Position numbers and translations under genes: made by a program
The notes under the pieces: generated by a model
The model's database searches: none
Told to the model about the DNA's origin: nothing
What the model saw: only the letters and a program-made list of their open reading frames with translations
In this document: piece by piece, positions 45,251 through 56,420 of the stretch
Position numbering within the stretch: the first letter of the stretch is position 1
Layout of the letters: every line of letters starts with the position of its first letter
Source of the DNA: Cycas panzhihuaensis
Taxonomy: Eukaryota > Cycadophyta
Assembly (NCBI GenBank): GCA_023213395.1
Contig: CM041465.1
Coordinates: 131,509,741 to 131,573,740 of the forward strand
Direction: 5' to 3'
DNA length: 64,000 bases

Positions 45251-45262
45251 GCTCTAATACCA
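45251..45262 (-). promoter_or_regulatory. primer-binding site of A2
   Basis: GCTCTAATACCA, reverse complement TGGTATTAGAGC, one change from the initiator-Met PBS. Confidence 0.88.
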
Positions 45263-45264
45263 AA

Positions 45265-45629
45265 TATTGGAATATAGAGAACAGAGCAGAGCAAATGAAT
45301 ATACAAATCAAACTAGTATTCAAGCCATATTGAGAGTATAATCATAACATATCATTGTATTCAATCTATTATAGATGAGTACATCAAAAAATCCTTTATT
45401 GAAGGTGGTGTTTATGAACACTAGGGTTTTGTACCCGATAAAATATATACTTGGGAGGAAGGAGGGAACCCTCCTCAACCTCTAAATTCATTATAATATA
45501 AAATGATGATAAAGCATTAAAATAATAAGAATACATAATAAAATAATATTACCTTAACTTACCATGAAGATGTGTGTAACTCACATGTTTCTAATGGTGG
45601 GAGTTAGGTGAGGAACATTAACCCAAATA
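45265..45629 (-). repeat. 5' LTR of A2 (right copy)
   Basis: TATTGGAATATAG to ACCCAAATA, 365 bp, the same length as the left copy; both ends show the C-to-T / G-to-A decay of TG...CA. Confidence 0.88.
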
Positions 45630-47101
45630 GTTTAAAAGGTTTTTATGTTTAATTTTATGTCTTTAAAGTCTTTGTATAATAAGGTACTAATCTACATAAG
45701 TGGTTTCTAATCTAGAATTCTAAGGCTAATGATTTCTAGGAAAGTTCTCGGTTACTATCCTATCTAATGGTGCCTACACATAAGTGGCAAACTAGAGACC
45801 CGATATATCAATATGTGAGCTAAAAGACTTGATATACCATAGTACGTGGGTTACAAAGAAGGTCTTAAGACCCCCATAATTTATTTTCCCACCTATGTCA
45901 GACTTATGCTCAATGACAGATCTAGCGGTGAGAACTTGCTAACCAAGGCACTCACCCCATTGGGTCTAGCCTAGTCTCCAAACTCTAAATAGTAGGGTCT
46001 CTACCTCAGCCTATCATCTAATATACTTGATATCCAATAGTCTCCTCAATAACTTAGAGTACACTTATGGCATATATAGGGTGGTAACTTCAAGGGCCAT
46101 AACTGTTCCCCTTGCAAGTCTAGAAAAGGGGGTTCAATTTAGGAGTTATCTTTTTAATGTAAAAAATTAATTTTAAATGTAAGTTTCTTATAAACAAAAG
46201 GTTTCTTTTTAAGCATAAATAAAATGAAGATGAAATAAAGCAAATTGAAATGATAAAAGTAGGTTTAGAAAGCTCTTTAATGGGCCAAGCTTAAGAGTGA
46301 ACTTCATACATCTCTTAAGAGCAACACTTTAGTAGTTAATATCTCTAACAAATTAGGTTCAAATCTAATTCAATTTAATTCTAAGTTGTAGAGCTCTAAA
46401 TCTACTTTTCAATGGTCTAGACAGTGTGCAAAATAGACGTACGGTTATAGAGATATTATAGAAATAATACATGTACCTCTTTATACCAAAAAATAAGTGA
46501 AATTAGGGTTAAGCCCCTTTTGAAATTGGCCCTTGGTCACCTGTTGGCTATACGTGACCACCTATTAACATAGCTAAGGGGCTTATGGATCCAAAAATTT
46601 ATCAAAAATATCTAAATGGTTTTTGATTATGCAAAAAGTCAAATATAGTTTAATCTTCTTTGGAGTCGACCCTTTTAAGCTAAAAGAGGGTCATATGGTG
46701 ATTTAATGTGATCAGATATGGGGGATAAAGGCCTAAATTTCAACCAAAAATTAAATTTAACTTAATTTAAATGTCTAAAGTTGATTAAAAGTTTTTTTAT
46801 GAAAAAAACTTTACCGTGAAGTCGCATGACCAATACAGGAAGATACAACCTGTGGAGAGGTGTGTAGCCCAACAAGGGATCAAATGATCTTAGAATAAAA
46901 TAAAATTTTAGAAGAGGAAACACAATGATGAGAGGGACCCAATAGAAGTAGAATTAAAAAAAAAGGAATTTGTATAGAGGAGAATAGAGCTACCAAAGTC
47001 CAAGGGTCTGTGTGGGCCCAACTAACCAAAACTAAACCTAAAACTGCCTAAAATCACCTCAAAACTCTTCTATCAAAGTGTATAAGTGTATGCATGGTTA
47101 C
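45630..47101 (-). other. leader of copia H
   Basis: 1.5 kb of noncoding leader, cut at the right by gypsy E. Positions 45640-46135 align (reverse complement) with the leader of copia B at 33590-34060. Positions 46380-46760 share blocks with the leaders of A and A2. No PBS or 5' LTR of H is seen before 47102. Confidence 0.6.
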
Positions 47102-48935
47102 TGGAATCACACCTTCAAGGGGGGGGGGGGGGGGGGTGTAACTACGCTTGGATGAGGCCAAGATATACTATCAAAGTGTGGTGGCAAGAAACTTGTGACA
47201 ACAAGTGAAAGCAATACCCACAAAGGGCATCTGTATGTTAGAACATAGGTTCAGGACCTGCAAATAGCACACGAACTCATTTGAGGTGACTCTGATTTGG
47301 TTTAGAGCAATGGGAAAGTAAGGGATATCCTTGATTTTCTAAGTAACCTCATAAAGGGCCCTCCTGTCCTTGGATGGCCAAAGGAAGAAGGAGTGAGAGA
47401 GCAAAGGAATGGCTCCTCATGTAGAGAGGGAGTATAAAGGGGATGAATTTAGTAGAGAAGAAGGGCAACACATGCATGTGGGAGATTAAGAAGAGGACTG
47501 ATCTCATGGGTTAGATATCGACTTAAAGGGTGATACCTGAATGGTTTAATTAAATTGGGTAGGGAGGACCAAGATAGCGGCCCTAGAAAGGGGGTGCCCC
47601 TAAGGTGCTAGACCTAAGAAGATCTTAGGAATAAAGATCAAATAAGGGACGTCTCAATGTTTGTGTTTGCTAGTTGTAAAAATGAGGTGGTCTATGTAAC
47701 AATATGTCCTTATATGTGAAGGGGTAGCTTTTCAAAGTAATGAGATAATGCAAGACTCACTCTCGTTTATCTACACATATGAACTCACTCCCTTTACCTT
47801 TTGAATGCAAAAGCACAAAAGAAAGGAAGGATGGAATGATAGCTATATGATGTAAAGCATATGAAAAAGATGCAAGCTTACTAAGCAATGCAATAAGATG
47901 AGCATGCAAATATATAGAATTCTTACTACATACACTTTCCTACAAAAGCGAGCAAACTAGTTGACAATAAATGACCAAAACTAGTTCTTCTTCTTTTCCT
48001 TTTTTGAATAATATGTGAGTGAAAAGGGAAAAAAAGAGAGAGGAGAAAAGGAAATAAGGAAAGTCCCAATGCATACCTAGAATGTGATGACTGAAGCAGC
48101 ATCATCCTTGTTACACTTGTCACCCTCGTCTTTCTCCAACCATAGATGGTGCGGGATGGTGCCAGCAAAGAAAGGAGGGGTTTCCCTTACCTTACCCCAA
48201 GTCAAAGGAAAAGAAATGGCAAGGAAAGCAGTGTAAGAAAATGCAAAAGCAAATACAACTTTAACTTACAATTTTGAGAGCAAAGAAAGTACCAGTTAGA
48301 AGGATGGGGATGTACCTAGAGTAGGATTCCCTTCACTCTCCATGCACAACAAGGCATCCTGCAAATCAAACTAAGTTTACCCTTTCCCAAGGGGTGTCAA
48401 GTATATGTGGGATAGGTACACAATATAATGAATAATAGGACTCATGATTCTCAGCCAAGAGGAATGTTTTTCACTACAACATTACTCCTTGTTCCTTTTT
48501 ATATCATTTAGTAAACAACATGGAAAAAATGAGGGACAAAGAGAGAAGGAGGATGGATAGCCTCAGAATGGCTAACCCTCCAGATAGGGTGTGCTCCACA
48601 CTATCTAAGTACCAGAGAAGATGAGGTAAGGTGAATGCAAAAAACCTTGAGATGTAAGTGGGAAAGTATGAGAAAATGTTACTAATGCTGTCAATGTTGT
48701 AAAAGTTGCAATGTGCAACTATTGCAACCTTGATAGGATTAAGCTAGGAGGCACAAGAAGCTATGGAATAAAGGGCTGTATTCCCCTCATTTAGGACCTA
48801 CAAAGCTGGTCGTGAGCAAAATAAGGGGCTACCTACACTACTACCAGTAGTGGTCTTCTTTCTAATGGTCTTTTGGGAGCTCAAGGAAAGCACAGAGGAA
48901 GAAGAGATGAGGAGAGAAGAGGGATGCCCTTGAGG
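47102..48935 (-). repeat. 3' LTR of gypsy E (left copy; minimum extent)
   Basis: Starts TGGAATCAC and aligns continuously with 62167-64000, both spans being 1,834 bases. The alignment is stopped only by the end of the window, so the LTR is longer. A purine tract on the minus strand at about 49331-49342 (CAAAGGGAGGA) next to a CA is one candidate for its inner end, which would make it about 2.2 kb. Confidence 0.88.
47119..47136 (+). repeat. homopolymer G18 in the LTR of E
   Basis: Eighteen G, 17 bp from the outer LTR end. The other LTR has the same place expanded and interrupted (G8-T-G-C-G5-A-G5 at 62182-62202). Confidence 0.9.
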
Positions 48936-50315
48936 AGAAGGCTTGCTGGGTGTGGAACTCAGCCTTTGCTCCTTTCACTCTATGTGAAAATCTCTTCTTT
49001 GCTACTCCCTTGTAACAACTAGGAAAGAACCAAGAGGAAAAAAGGGATAAGCAAGATGGGAAGGGTTTGCCTCCCACTTATAGTAAAAATTGAAGGAAAA
49101 ATGTTATAAGAGTACTAACAAATGATGTTTATATTGCTTAAAGTAAAAGAAGGATAAAATATTGGCTCAAGAGTACCTAGTATGGGTACATCTAAGGCAG
49201 ATCTACCAGTAAAACAAGAGAGAGAGATCCACCCTATAGGGTTTGTAGATGAAACCACAAAAGAGTAGCAAGTTAACAGAAAATTAGAGTGAAGAGAGTA
49301 GATCTAGACTTGATGAAGCACTTGGAGCATGTCCTCCCTTTGTTAGCCATGTTATAGGCCTACAATAATGTATCTGGAGCTATAGGAGACTGATGGAAAG
49401 CTAAGACACTGGTGTAGCAGGCTCTGTCCTTGTTACAGGGCATTTTTCTGAAGAAGTGCTATGAGAGCTGAGTGAAAGAGAGTAAGAAGACCTGAAATGA
49501 TCTTATTTTTGTGTTTTTATACCCAACCCTAGCTTAATCAAGTGATTAGAATTTGGCTTGGGCCAGGAATACATCTTTGTCATGTGGCAATTTCATAATA
49601 AATGTGAAATTAGCCACAATAGATTAAAAAAAAAAAAATGACATTCGTACTATAGTAAAGTTTGCAGTACCACAAAGTTTGTAATGGTACTATGATCATT
49701 ATCACAGTGTGATAGAATATGGGCAAAAACAAAAGAAAGAGAAGGTTAGGAGCCCAAAAGAGAGGGTACTTTGGGCCTAAGAGGCATGACACTCTATTTA
49801 AGTGGAAGGAAAGGGCTGTGGGGCTTAGGAAATCCTTTAACAAATAGGTACTGAAGGCAAAATATTCATGAGACAAGTTGATAAATAGGTGGAAAGCACC
49901 AACTAGGCCTGCACAGGGTGCCAGGGGTTGTGACGCGTTAACAGGTGATGAGGCTAGGCTATGGAGGCCCAAAGGTACTTGGGGACATTGTGGAGACACA
50001 AAGGAGGGTTGTGGTTTACCATGGGATATATATCCCTAAATCGTCATAGGCTAAAATGGTATAATATAGCATGATCAAGCAGTAGATGTATAGTGATCAA
50101 TTAATGAATTAGGCAATCATGTAATATAAATAAAATGCTTTAATGCACCTCTAGTAGAACTGATGGAGGTAAGGGATAGAAGCATACTTGCACCTACCTA
50201 AGTCGATCCATCTGTGTTCATTCGATGGGCTAGGAAGCATCTTGGAACAGCGCCTTGTTACTCAGAAGTGTAACGCAATGGCAAATGTTGGCAATAAAAA
50301 TGTTAATAATACACA

Positions 50316-50361
<46 letters not shown>

Positions 50362-50770
50362 CAACAAATATAATGGTGGTGTGAGCCAAGGATGATGGCG
50401 AGTGTCATGGCAGGATGCGTGGACAAGGAGACAATGGAGAGATAACATAGAGGCTACCCATGTGTCGCTCTAAAGCCGACAGGTAGGGGGGAATGCCCCT
50501 ATCATATAAATACAACAACTAATGGTAGTAATCATGACTATAATCAAATAAATACTATGAAAATTATGTACATGGGAGAACTAAAATAGTAAGGGTTTTG
50601 TACCAGGGATGACACAGATGATAGGGTGAAGAAAACAAACTTGGTGGTCACCATAGTTTAACCTCATTAGTAGCCAGCTTTTAGAGGTATAAATGGATCA
50701 CAAGATGAAAGAAGGGATGACTAGAAACTTGGGCACCTAGGCAATTAAACAAGTCTCTCAAGGGGACTCA
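48936..50770 (-). other. rest of 3' LTR and/or 3' untranslated region of E
   Basis: No coding domain. Contains a candidate polypurine tract (49331-49342), a 14-bp palindrome GGGATATATATCCC (50023-50036) and a CA microsatellite (50311-50354). Confidence 0.45.
50311..50354 (+). repeat. (AC)n microsatellite
   Basis: About 22 AC units with one AT interruption near 50321. The two open frames over it (His-Thr and Cys-Val repeats) are artefacts of the repeat. Confidence 0.95.
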
Positions 50771-51270
50771 CTAAGGAGAGGGAAGTGATGCTCAAGGATG
50801 AGATGAACAAGGCTGTCTGCCTTAGCATTATGATCCCAAGGAATGTGTCAGATATCAATAGAAGAGAAATAAGCCAAAAGAAACCTAGTGGTCAAGGTAA
50901 GGGCCCTCAGGCATGGGCAATGCACTTGGTAGACCTAGGTGAGATGGGACACCACAACCTGAGAGTCGTAAAGGAGAACAAGGGGTCCATGATGGAAGCA
51001 GAGCACATCGATAAGAGCCTTAATAATAGTTATGTATTCAACTTCATTATTGGTGGCCTCAGGGAGGAAGACTTCAGAACGCATGTAGTCATACCTGAAG
51101 GAGTCACGAAGAATCCACATGGTGGTAGAAGTGCTTAGGTTGCTACAACTTCCATCGTCAATAAAGATGAGTGATGTCATGGTAGAAGGAATAGAGATCT
51201 CGATAAGGCAAACAAGGAAAAAGAGTGCCAGTGGGGACGATAAGCAAAAAGGGCTCAACAGGGTGAAACA
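50771..51270 (-). pseudogene. gypsy E second RNase H (archaeal-type, aRNH), downstream of integrase
   Basis: RNase H would remove the RNA strand during cDNA synthesis. All four catalytic positions are visible. Asp is in L-I-F-I-D-D-G-S-C (near 51159), Glu in EATNNEVEYITI, Asp in L-L-Y-D-S-Q-V-V-V-S-H-L, and, after one stop at 50935-50937 and one more TGA, H-I-P-W-D-H-N-A-K-A-D-S-L (near 50810) holds the last Asp. The N-N-E-x-E-Y and H-I-P-x4-N-x2-A-D motifs are typical of the extra RNase H of Tat elements. In the usual order it lies between the first RNase H and integrase. Here that place is empty and the domain is about 4 kb downstream of integrase. In-phase open sequence continues upstream to about 51699. 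Confidence 0.82.
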
Positions 51271-52440
51271 ATCATGAGAGACTCAAGTGGCTATTGATAG
51301 AGGTCATAAAGGGCAGGAGGATGCAAGGATGAGGCTACCTAAGGACGAGCAGACTGACCTTGCAGATGGGAAGGAAACGATAGTGAAAAGGCCCTCTAGG
51401 GTCCCAAAGGTCATTGAAGGAAGCAAAGTGCGGTCCCAGACCAGGACGACACTTCTTTTGGGAGCCCCAAATGCACCAACGAGTGGAAAAACTAGGTTCA
51501 GGATGATGAAACGAGCCAAATAAGTATAAACATGGGTATATTTGGAGACGATGTAAAAATCAAGGCAGAAGGGGCCTCGTATGACTAGAAGGGGATGCCA
51601 TAAATGCACTCGAAAGGTGAGGAGAAAAGAGAGCCATGAAGGCGCAATGGAAGATGGACCTAGAAAGCAAAGGTAATGAGGGGAGAGAGATGATCCCAAG
51701 GGCTATCGCGATAGGAGAAAAGGAGCAGGTGCCCGTTGGGGCCCTCGCCTATATAAGGAAAACTCAGCGAAAACAAGATTCATTTTCACGGGCTCATGAT
51801 CGATTTAGAGCCATTTTCCTTACATAGTGGAGTGCCACTTGACTTCAAAGGCATGTGGAGGGAGATCAAACTATTAGATTAAGGTGAGGAGATATCCATA
51901 AGGACCTGGGAGACGAGATGGTAGTAGCCAGGCCAGATCTGATGAGTGGATCGCCCCCTACTTTTTCCATTTTGCCATTTGAATTTGATGTATTTTTAAG
52001 TTTTTGTTATGTAATTTTGGACCCTTAAGGATGGATCGAGATCTCCTAGAGCTCGAATTGGGTCAAGAGAGAATGAGGACTAGGGCATTAGGTAGCCCTG
52101 GTCCCGGTGGGCCTGAGCGTGGCCCACTTAAAACAAATTTTGGGGTTTTTTGGGTATAATCCCCTCTTTTTAAGGGGGGTGTCACTAGCCCTATGGCAAA
52201 GATTACAGTGCTATAAAATTTTCCACAGGGCCACTAAGTTTGTGTTGAAAACTCAGTGGGGCCCCATGTTAAACTTAGCAGTACTATAGAGTTTAGCGTG
52301 GGGCATAGGGCTGCTAATTGAAAAAAATATAGGAATAGCCTAAAGGTGTACCAAACTCAGCTAAGAGGGGGTGAGAGGCAATCCTGAAGGTAGGTAGATG
52401 GTCACAAAGGTATCTTGACTGGTTTTTAAGTGCTTGATAG
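51271..52440 (-). other. E, spacer between aRNH and antisense frame
   Basis: Open stretches occur on both strands (51304-51699 minus, 51287-51523 plus) without family signature. The minus one is in phase with the downstream RNase H and might be its N-terminal extension. A pyrimidine/purine switch near 51955-51975 (CGCCCCCTACTTTTTCC) is present but is too far inside to be the LTR boundary if the RNase H is internal. Confidence 0.35.
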
Positions 52441-54430
52441 GGGGTTATCACAATGGACAACCACAAAAACATCAGAGTAGTGATGATGAGCTTCATTGAG
52501 ATGCTGACTTGGGGGGAGAGGAGGGTACTTAGGAGGTGTAGATTACTGAAGATCATTAAGACACCACAGTACACTTCAGACCGATGTCTCTTGGTGATAT
52601 TGTCACCCATTGGGATCGTCGGCGGCATGTATTCCACCTCCTCTAAGTTGGGGACATCACCATCACACCGAGAGATATACGAAGGATCTTAGGAGTATCA
52701 GCATAAGGAGCACTAACATTATTAGGGCCATTGCCTAGCAATGATGTTGTGCACAGGGAGGAAACCATGTTCTTCATGGGCTAAGATAGATGGGACAGGC
52801 ATGGGATACTGGTACAGAGCATGGTCATGCCACAAATTTCTTAGGTGAGGAAGTTGATTACACTAGGTATTCTATTCTGGATCTCCCAGAAATAGAACTA
52901 TAGAGATATCCCTGATGACTAGATGGATATAATGAGGAGATGTAGGCCAAGGAGATGATGGATTAGGCCACCCTGATAGCAGTAAACATGATCACCTAGT
53001 TGGATGCTATTAGGGTGATAGCGAGAGGAGGATTCTCTTATAGTACACTACTACAATGTTAGTTTTTTGACCATTTTGGAGCAGTGGCACCAGCGAGAGT
53101 GCCACACCCTATCCTAGCATGGGCTCCCATGGTCCACAAGTGGTAAACTTAGTTCAGCGGGATTGAGGATCAGGCACACATTTGATGCTCAATGGAGGTG
53201 ACATCACTCGACCTCCTTACCATGGAAGATTATACGGTAGACCCATATAGAGGGGTGAGGTGGGACAATAATGACAAGGTAGGCAGAACAAGAGGAATAT
53301 GAGGTGGTCCTAGAGGAGACAATGATGATGGTGATGATGGAGGTGATGGGGCAGGCCCATCAGGAGTAGCAGGTGGTGAGGGAGGTCCATCGAGGACCAC
53401 AGGAGGAGAGGCAGGGCCTTTAGAAGCTATAGGTCAAGAGGTAGGTCCTTTAGGAGCTGCAAGGAGAGGCATGCTACCCCGCACACTAATCAAGAAGCTA
53501 AGGATAGTCAGGAGAGCCCGAGTAGTAGTAGCAATGATAACTGAGGAGGGTTGAGGTTCCCCAGCAAGGCAAGGTATAAGTGAGGTGGTACCAGAGGAGG
53601 AGGAGGTACTAGTAGTCAAGGGCAAAGGAGGTGGTCATCCGAGTCAAGGAGCCAACAGTCCCAGGAGGTGAGACACTACCTTCCTTATCATCTTTCAACC
53701 ACTAGGTATCTAGATGTTTTGTTTTGATTTGGTTTATTTGGCATACATATATAGATATATGTACTAACGTATAACATGTTTGACTTTGTAAGAGCGATGG
53801 ATATGGGGAGGTTGATTAAGGTAGTAGTCTAGGAGATATTCCCCCAGGCCTATGCGGAGGGGTAACCTCCTATCCAGGTGGGAGAGAAGCCATGATCGGC
53901 AGTGGCTCACACAATGGCATTTGGCCCACTAGTTAGGGCTAGAGATGTGTGGGCAGCGGAGTCCTAAGAGCATCAGGCAAGAGTGGGATAGCTACAAAGA
54001 GAGCTAGAGGGGACTCGCACAAAGAGAGATACCCTACAAGGTTGAGTCCAGGCACTGGAGGCTCAAGGAAAAGCAAGTGGCAATGCAGAGAGTCACATAA
54101 GAGTGGCTGTGTTAGAGGAGCGACCCTAAGTAATGAAGGAGGGGCTCTAAGGGATGGAGGAGAGGCTCCATGGAGTAGAGGGTAAGAGAGATCGTATCTA
54201 GGCACAGTATGATCAACTGGAAGATCAAATAGCATCGAGATTGTCACGGAGCAGAACTCATACCCACACAATTGTGATGATCCCAATGAGGCCTTAGGAT
54301 GAGGGGAGCGAGGTGGGGAGCTCCCAGAGGTGCAGGAGGAGCTTAGGAGAGATGTGGTCCCCTAGAGAGGGATCACATCAATTAGGAGACGGTGTACCAT
54401 GAGCAGAGGAGCACCAGGGAGTAGGGTGTA
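52441..54430 (+). pseudogene. antisense additional frame of gypsy E, function unknown
   Basis: The plus strand, opposite to gag-pol, shows coding-like texture. In one phase, 53085-53670 reads about 190 codons with only five or six stops (TAA, TAG, TGA): W-A-P-M-V-H-K-W, TSLDLLTMEDYTVDPYRG, then an acidic Gly-rich linker (D-N-D-D-G-D-D-G-G-D-G-A-G-P-S-G) and an E-E-E-E-rich part. From 53970 to 54300 charged, Lys/Arg/Glu-rich sequence suggests a decayed coiled coil. Tat elements are known to carry extra antisense frames between integrase and the 3' LTR, some related to the plant mobile domain; the W...P-Y pattern is compatible with that but does not prove it. Start and stop are not identified. 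Confidence 0.42.
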
Positions 54431-55215
54431 TTAGGTTTTGATTTGGGAAAGTATCAGACCTCTAGGGAATCAACATATGTTACCACATGATTATACTCCT
54501 CCCTGCAAGGATTCTAGCTTCCCACAGATGATGTACCTTACCATTTGTATGATATGACACGTTATGATTTTTTATGTATATAGACAGGGCCATTAGTACC
54601 CCATTTGATATATGATGGTGTATGATGATACATGATGTTGTATTGTGTTGCATTTATTTTTGTATATATGTTTATGTATACATGTGTATAGGGGTGTATA
54701 GGTGTATAAGGAGCTATATATCATGATGTTTTAAGTTGATTATTATATGGTTTGTGTTACAGTGTTGTTTGAGTTAGACACATTTCCTTTCATGCAGGGC
54801 CGTACTCTTAGTGGGCACACACGATCACCATGAGCATCGATGATAGGCATATATGAGGCTAGGAGATAGGGGGCTATGCATGTCCATCATAGGAGCATAG
54901 TAGAATATGTAAAGGAAGCGCTAGCAGGAAAGGAAGTAACGATACTCAAGCACACAATCCTAGTTGGGGAGTGTTTCCAGGCTCAAGAGTGATAAGGACA
55001 ACACACCCAATTAGGAGGACGAGGCCTCGAGGGAAAGGGGGACAAGAGGTTCTACGAGAGGAACCCAAAAGGAGCTAGAGAGCCACCCAAAACTGTCATT
55101 CTACCTATGATTAGGGTGAATGGGGATGCACCTAGGGTGGTAGTTTAGGCTCATTTCAGAGTGAAAAGAGAGAGAGAGAGAGAGAGAGGTGTATCTAATC
55201 TATGTAGGGATAAAG
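54431..55215 (-). other. E, noncoding spacer after integrase
   Basis: TG/TA-rich low-complexity sequence at 54540-54730 and an (AG)n run at 55167-55188. No gene seen. Confidence 0.5.
55167..55188 (+). repeat. (AG)n microsatellite
   Basis: About eleven AG units. Confidence 0.9.
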
Positions 55216-56420
55216 ATAGTCACACATAAAATTTCTTCAGGAACTTTCTATTAATGACTTTCTCAAATTCAAGAGCTTCTAAAGTTGCAATCATGTAATA
55301 TCACCGTTATCAAGGCTCTCGAGAATGATGAATGGGCCAACCCATTTAGGTTCCAACTTAGATAGACGATCATGGAGATATTCTAATTTGAGGACATGGT
55401 CCCCAGGATGTAAAGGGTGGGGGTGAAGGTACTTGTCATACGTCCTTCGCGCCCTAGCTTTTGAAGTGAGGTTCACTTGGTGAGCAATCAAGCGTGTCTC
55501 ATCCAAGGCCTCGAGGTCTAAGAGGTGAGCCTGGTGGAGAGACTCTTCATTAATAAGGCCCCGAAGGGAGACTCATAAAGAGGTAATCTCCACTTCCAAT
55601 GTGAGAACTACCTCTGTTCTGTACACCAGGGAGAACAAGGTCATTCCCATAGCTATGTGGATAGATGTGTGGTATGCCTAAAGAGCAGAAGGGAGTTGGA
55701 GGTGCCAATCTTTTTGAGATTGGATGATGGTTTTCTTTAAGATGTTTATAAGGGTTTTGTTAAATGACTCAACTTGGCCATTAGCCTGAGGGTAATAGGG
55801 AAAGGAGATTTTGTGAGAAATTTTAAATTTCTTACAAAGTTCATCCATCTCCTTATTATAGAAAGGAGTTCTATTATCCGTGATCAGGATGTTGAGGACT
55901 TTAAAATGATAAATCACATGCTCGTAAATGAAGGTAGATATCATCTTGCCAGAAGTAAAAGACAAAGGGACTGCTTTGGCCCATTTGGTGAAGTACTCTG
56001 TAGCAGTGAAGATGAACTTGTGTTGCAACAAAGAAGGTGGGGATATGGCTCGAATAAGGTCCAACCCCTATTGAGAGAAGGGCCATGGAGATATGATGGG
56101 ATGAAGGGCCTTAGAAGGCAAGTGGGTGATATTGGTGTGCTCTTAGCACCATCAACATCTCAGGGCATAGGTATGGGCATCCTTAAAGAGGGACGACTAG
56201 TAATATCCCATATGAAGGATCCTTTGGGCTATGTATTGGCCTCCAAAATGACCCCTACAAATGTCATTGTGGCATTCACAAAGTATTTGGACTGCTTCAC
56301 TAAGGTTGACATAATATAGAAGGATCCTATTAAAGGATCTCTTGTATAATACTTCACCCATGAGGAAGTATTGCCTGGTAGTAGCCTAAACACATGACCT
56401 AACCTTGTCACTGGCTTCAA
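55216..56420 (-). pseudogene. gypsy E integrase
   Basis: The phase differs from RT/RNase H. The H2C2 zinc domain is at 56200-56345: M-G-E-V-L-Y-K-R-S-F, E-C-H, R-G-H-F-G, then C-x-W-C with stops nearby. In the catalytic core, GLDLIRAISPP (first Asp), T-A-T-E-Y-F-T-K-W-A-K-A-V, ILITDNRTPF (second Asp) and YPQANGQVESFNKTLINILK (catalytic Glu) all lie in 55678-56064. The C-terminal domain at 55291-55506 has A-R-R-T-Y-D-K and KLEPKWVGPFIILES, a GPY/F-like block. There are four or more stops, mainly around the zinc domain. No chromodomain is present. Confidence 0.92.

Larger units (their letters stand above)
41644..45629 (-). mobile_element. A2, second gag-only (non-autonomous) element
   Basis: 4.0-kb minus-strand element: LTRs of 365 bp at 41644-42008 and 45265-45629, a PBS at 45251-45262, a purine tract at 42009-42021, a Gag-like frame at 41960-42720 and a noncoding leader of 2.5 kb. 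No other domain is present. It is the same architecture as element A, with related LTRs (shared GGAGGGAA-CCTCCTCAA-CTCC block) but clearly diverged. The flanks GCTTG (41639-41643) and GTTTA (45630-45634) could be a target duplication decayed by two transitions. It separates gag from leader in copia H. Confidence 0.87.
16600..47101 (-). mobile_element. copia element H, host of A, B, F and A2
   Basis: Ty1/copia element on the minus strand, broken into three visible parts: 16600-18435 (3' LTR, RNase H, RT), 38449-41643 (integrase, protease, gag) and 45630-47101 (leader). The two gaps are filled by A+B+F and by A2. The RT reading frame supports the first break. The part ending at 38449 (minus) encodes A-I-K-D-Q-I-W-K-V and the part starting at 18435 encodes A-M-D-E-E-M-N-S-I-L, which in intact copia elements are adjacent. 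Five-base duplicates CTACT at 18431-18435 and 38449-38453 fit this. Its leader is cut at 47102 by gypsy E. No 5' LTR is visible. Confidence 0.8.

Noticed and set aside
47926-49077. Minus-strand frames in the LTR of E (also 63046-63488)
   Set aside because: Both LTR copies show the same sequence with different stops and frame ends, so the frames are not under selection.
50188-50448. Open frames with His-Thr and Cys-Val repeats
   Set aside because: They are produced by the (AC)n microsatellite on both strands.
51951-51975. Candidate inner end of the E 3' LTR (C-rich then T-rich block)
   Set aside because: It would place the RNase H domain inside the LTR. The alignment with the right LTR cannot test this because the window ends.
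53949-54286. Two overlapping frames of 78 and 115 codons on opposite strands
   Set aside because: Neither phase matches the coding-like plus-strand phase before it, and neither has a recognisable domain. I keep only the broad antisense region as a candidate.
55774-56319. 181-codon plus-strand open frame
   Set aside because: It lies exactly opposite the E integrase, whose motifs are clear on the minus strand. The plus-strand product has no recognisable signature.
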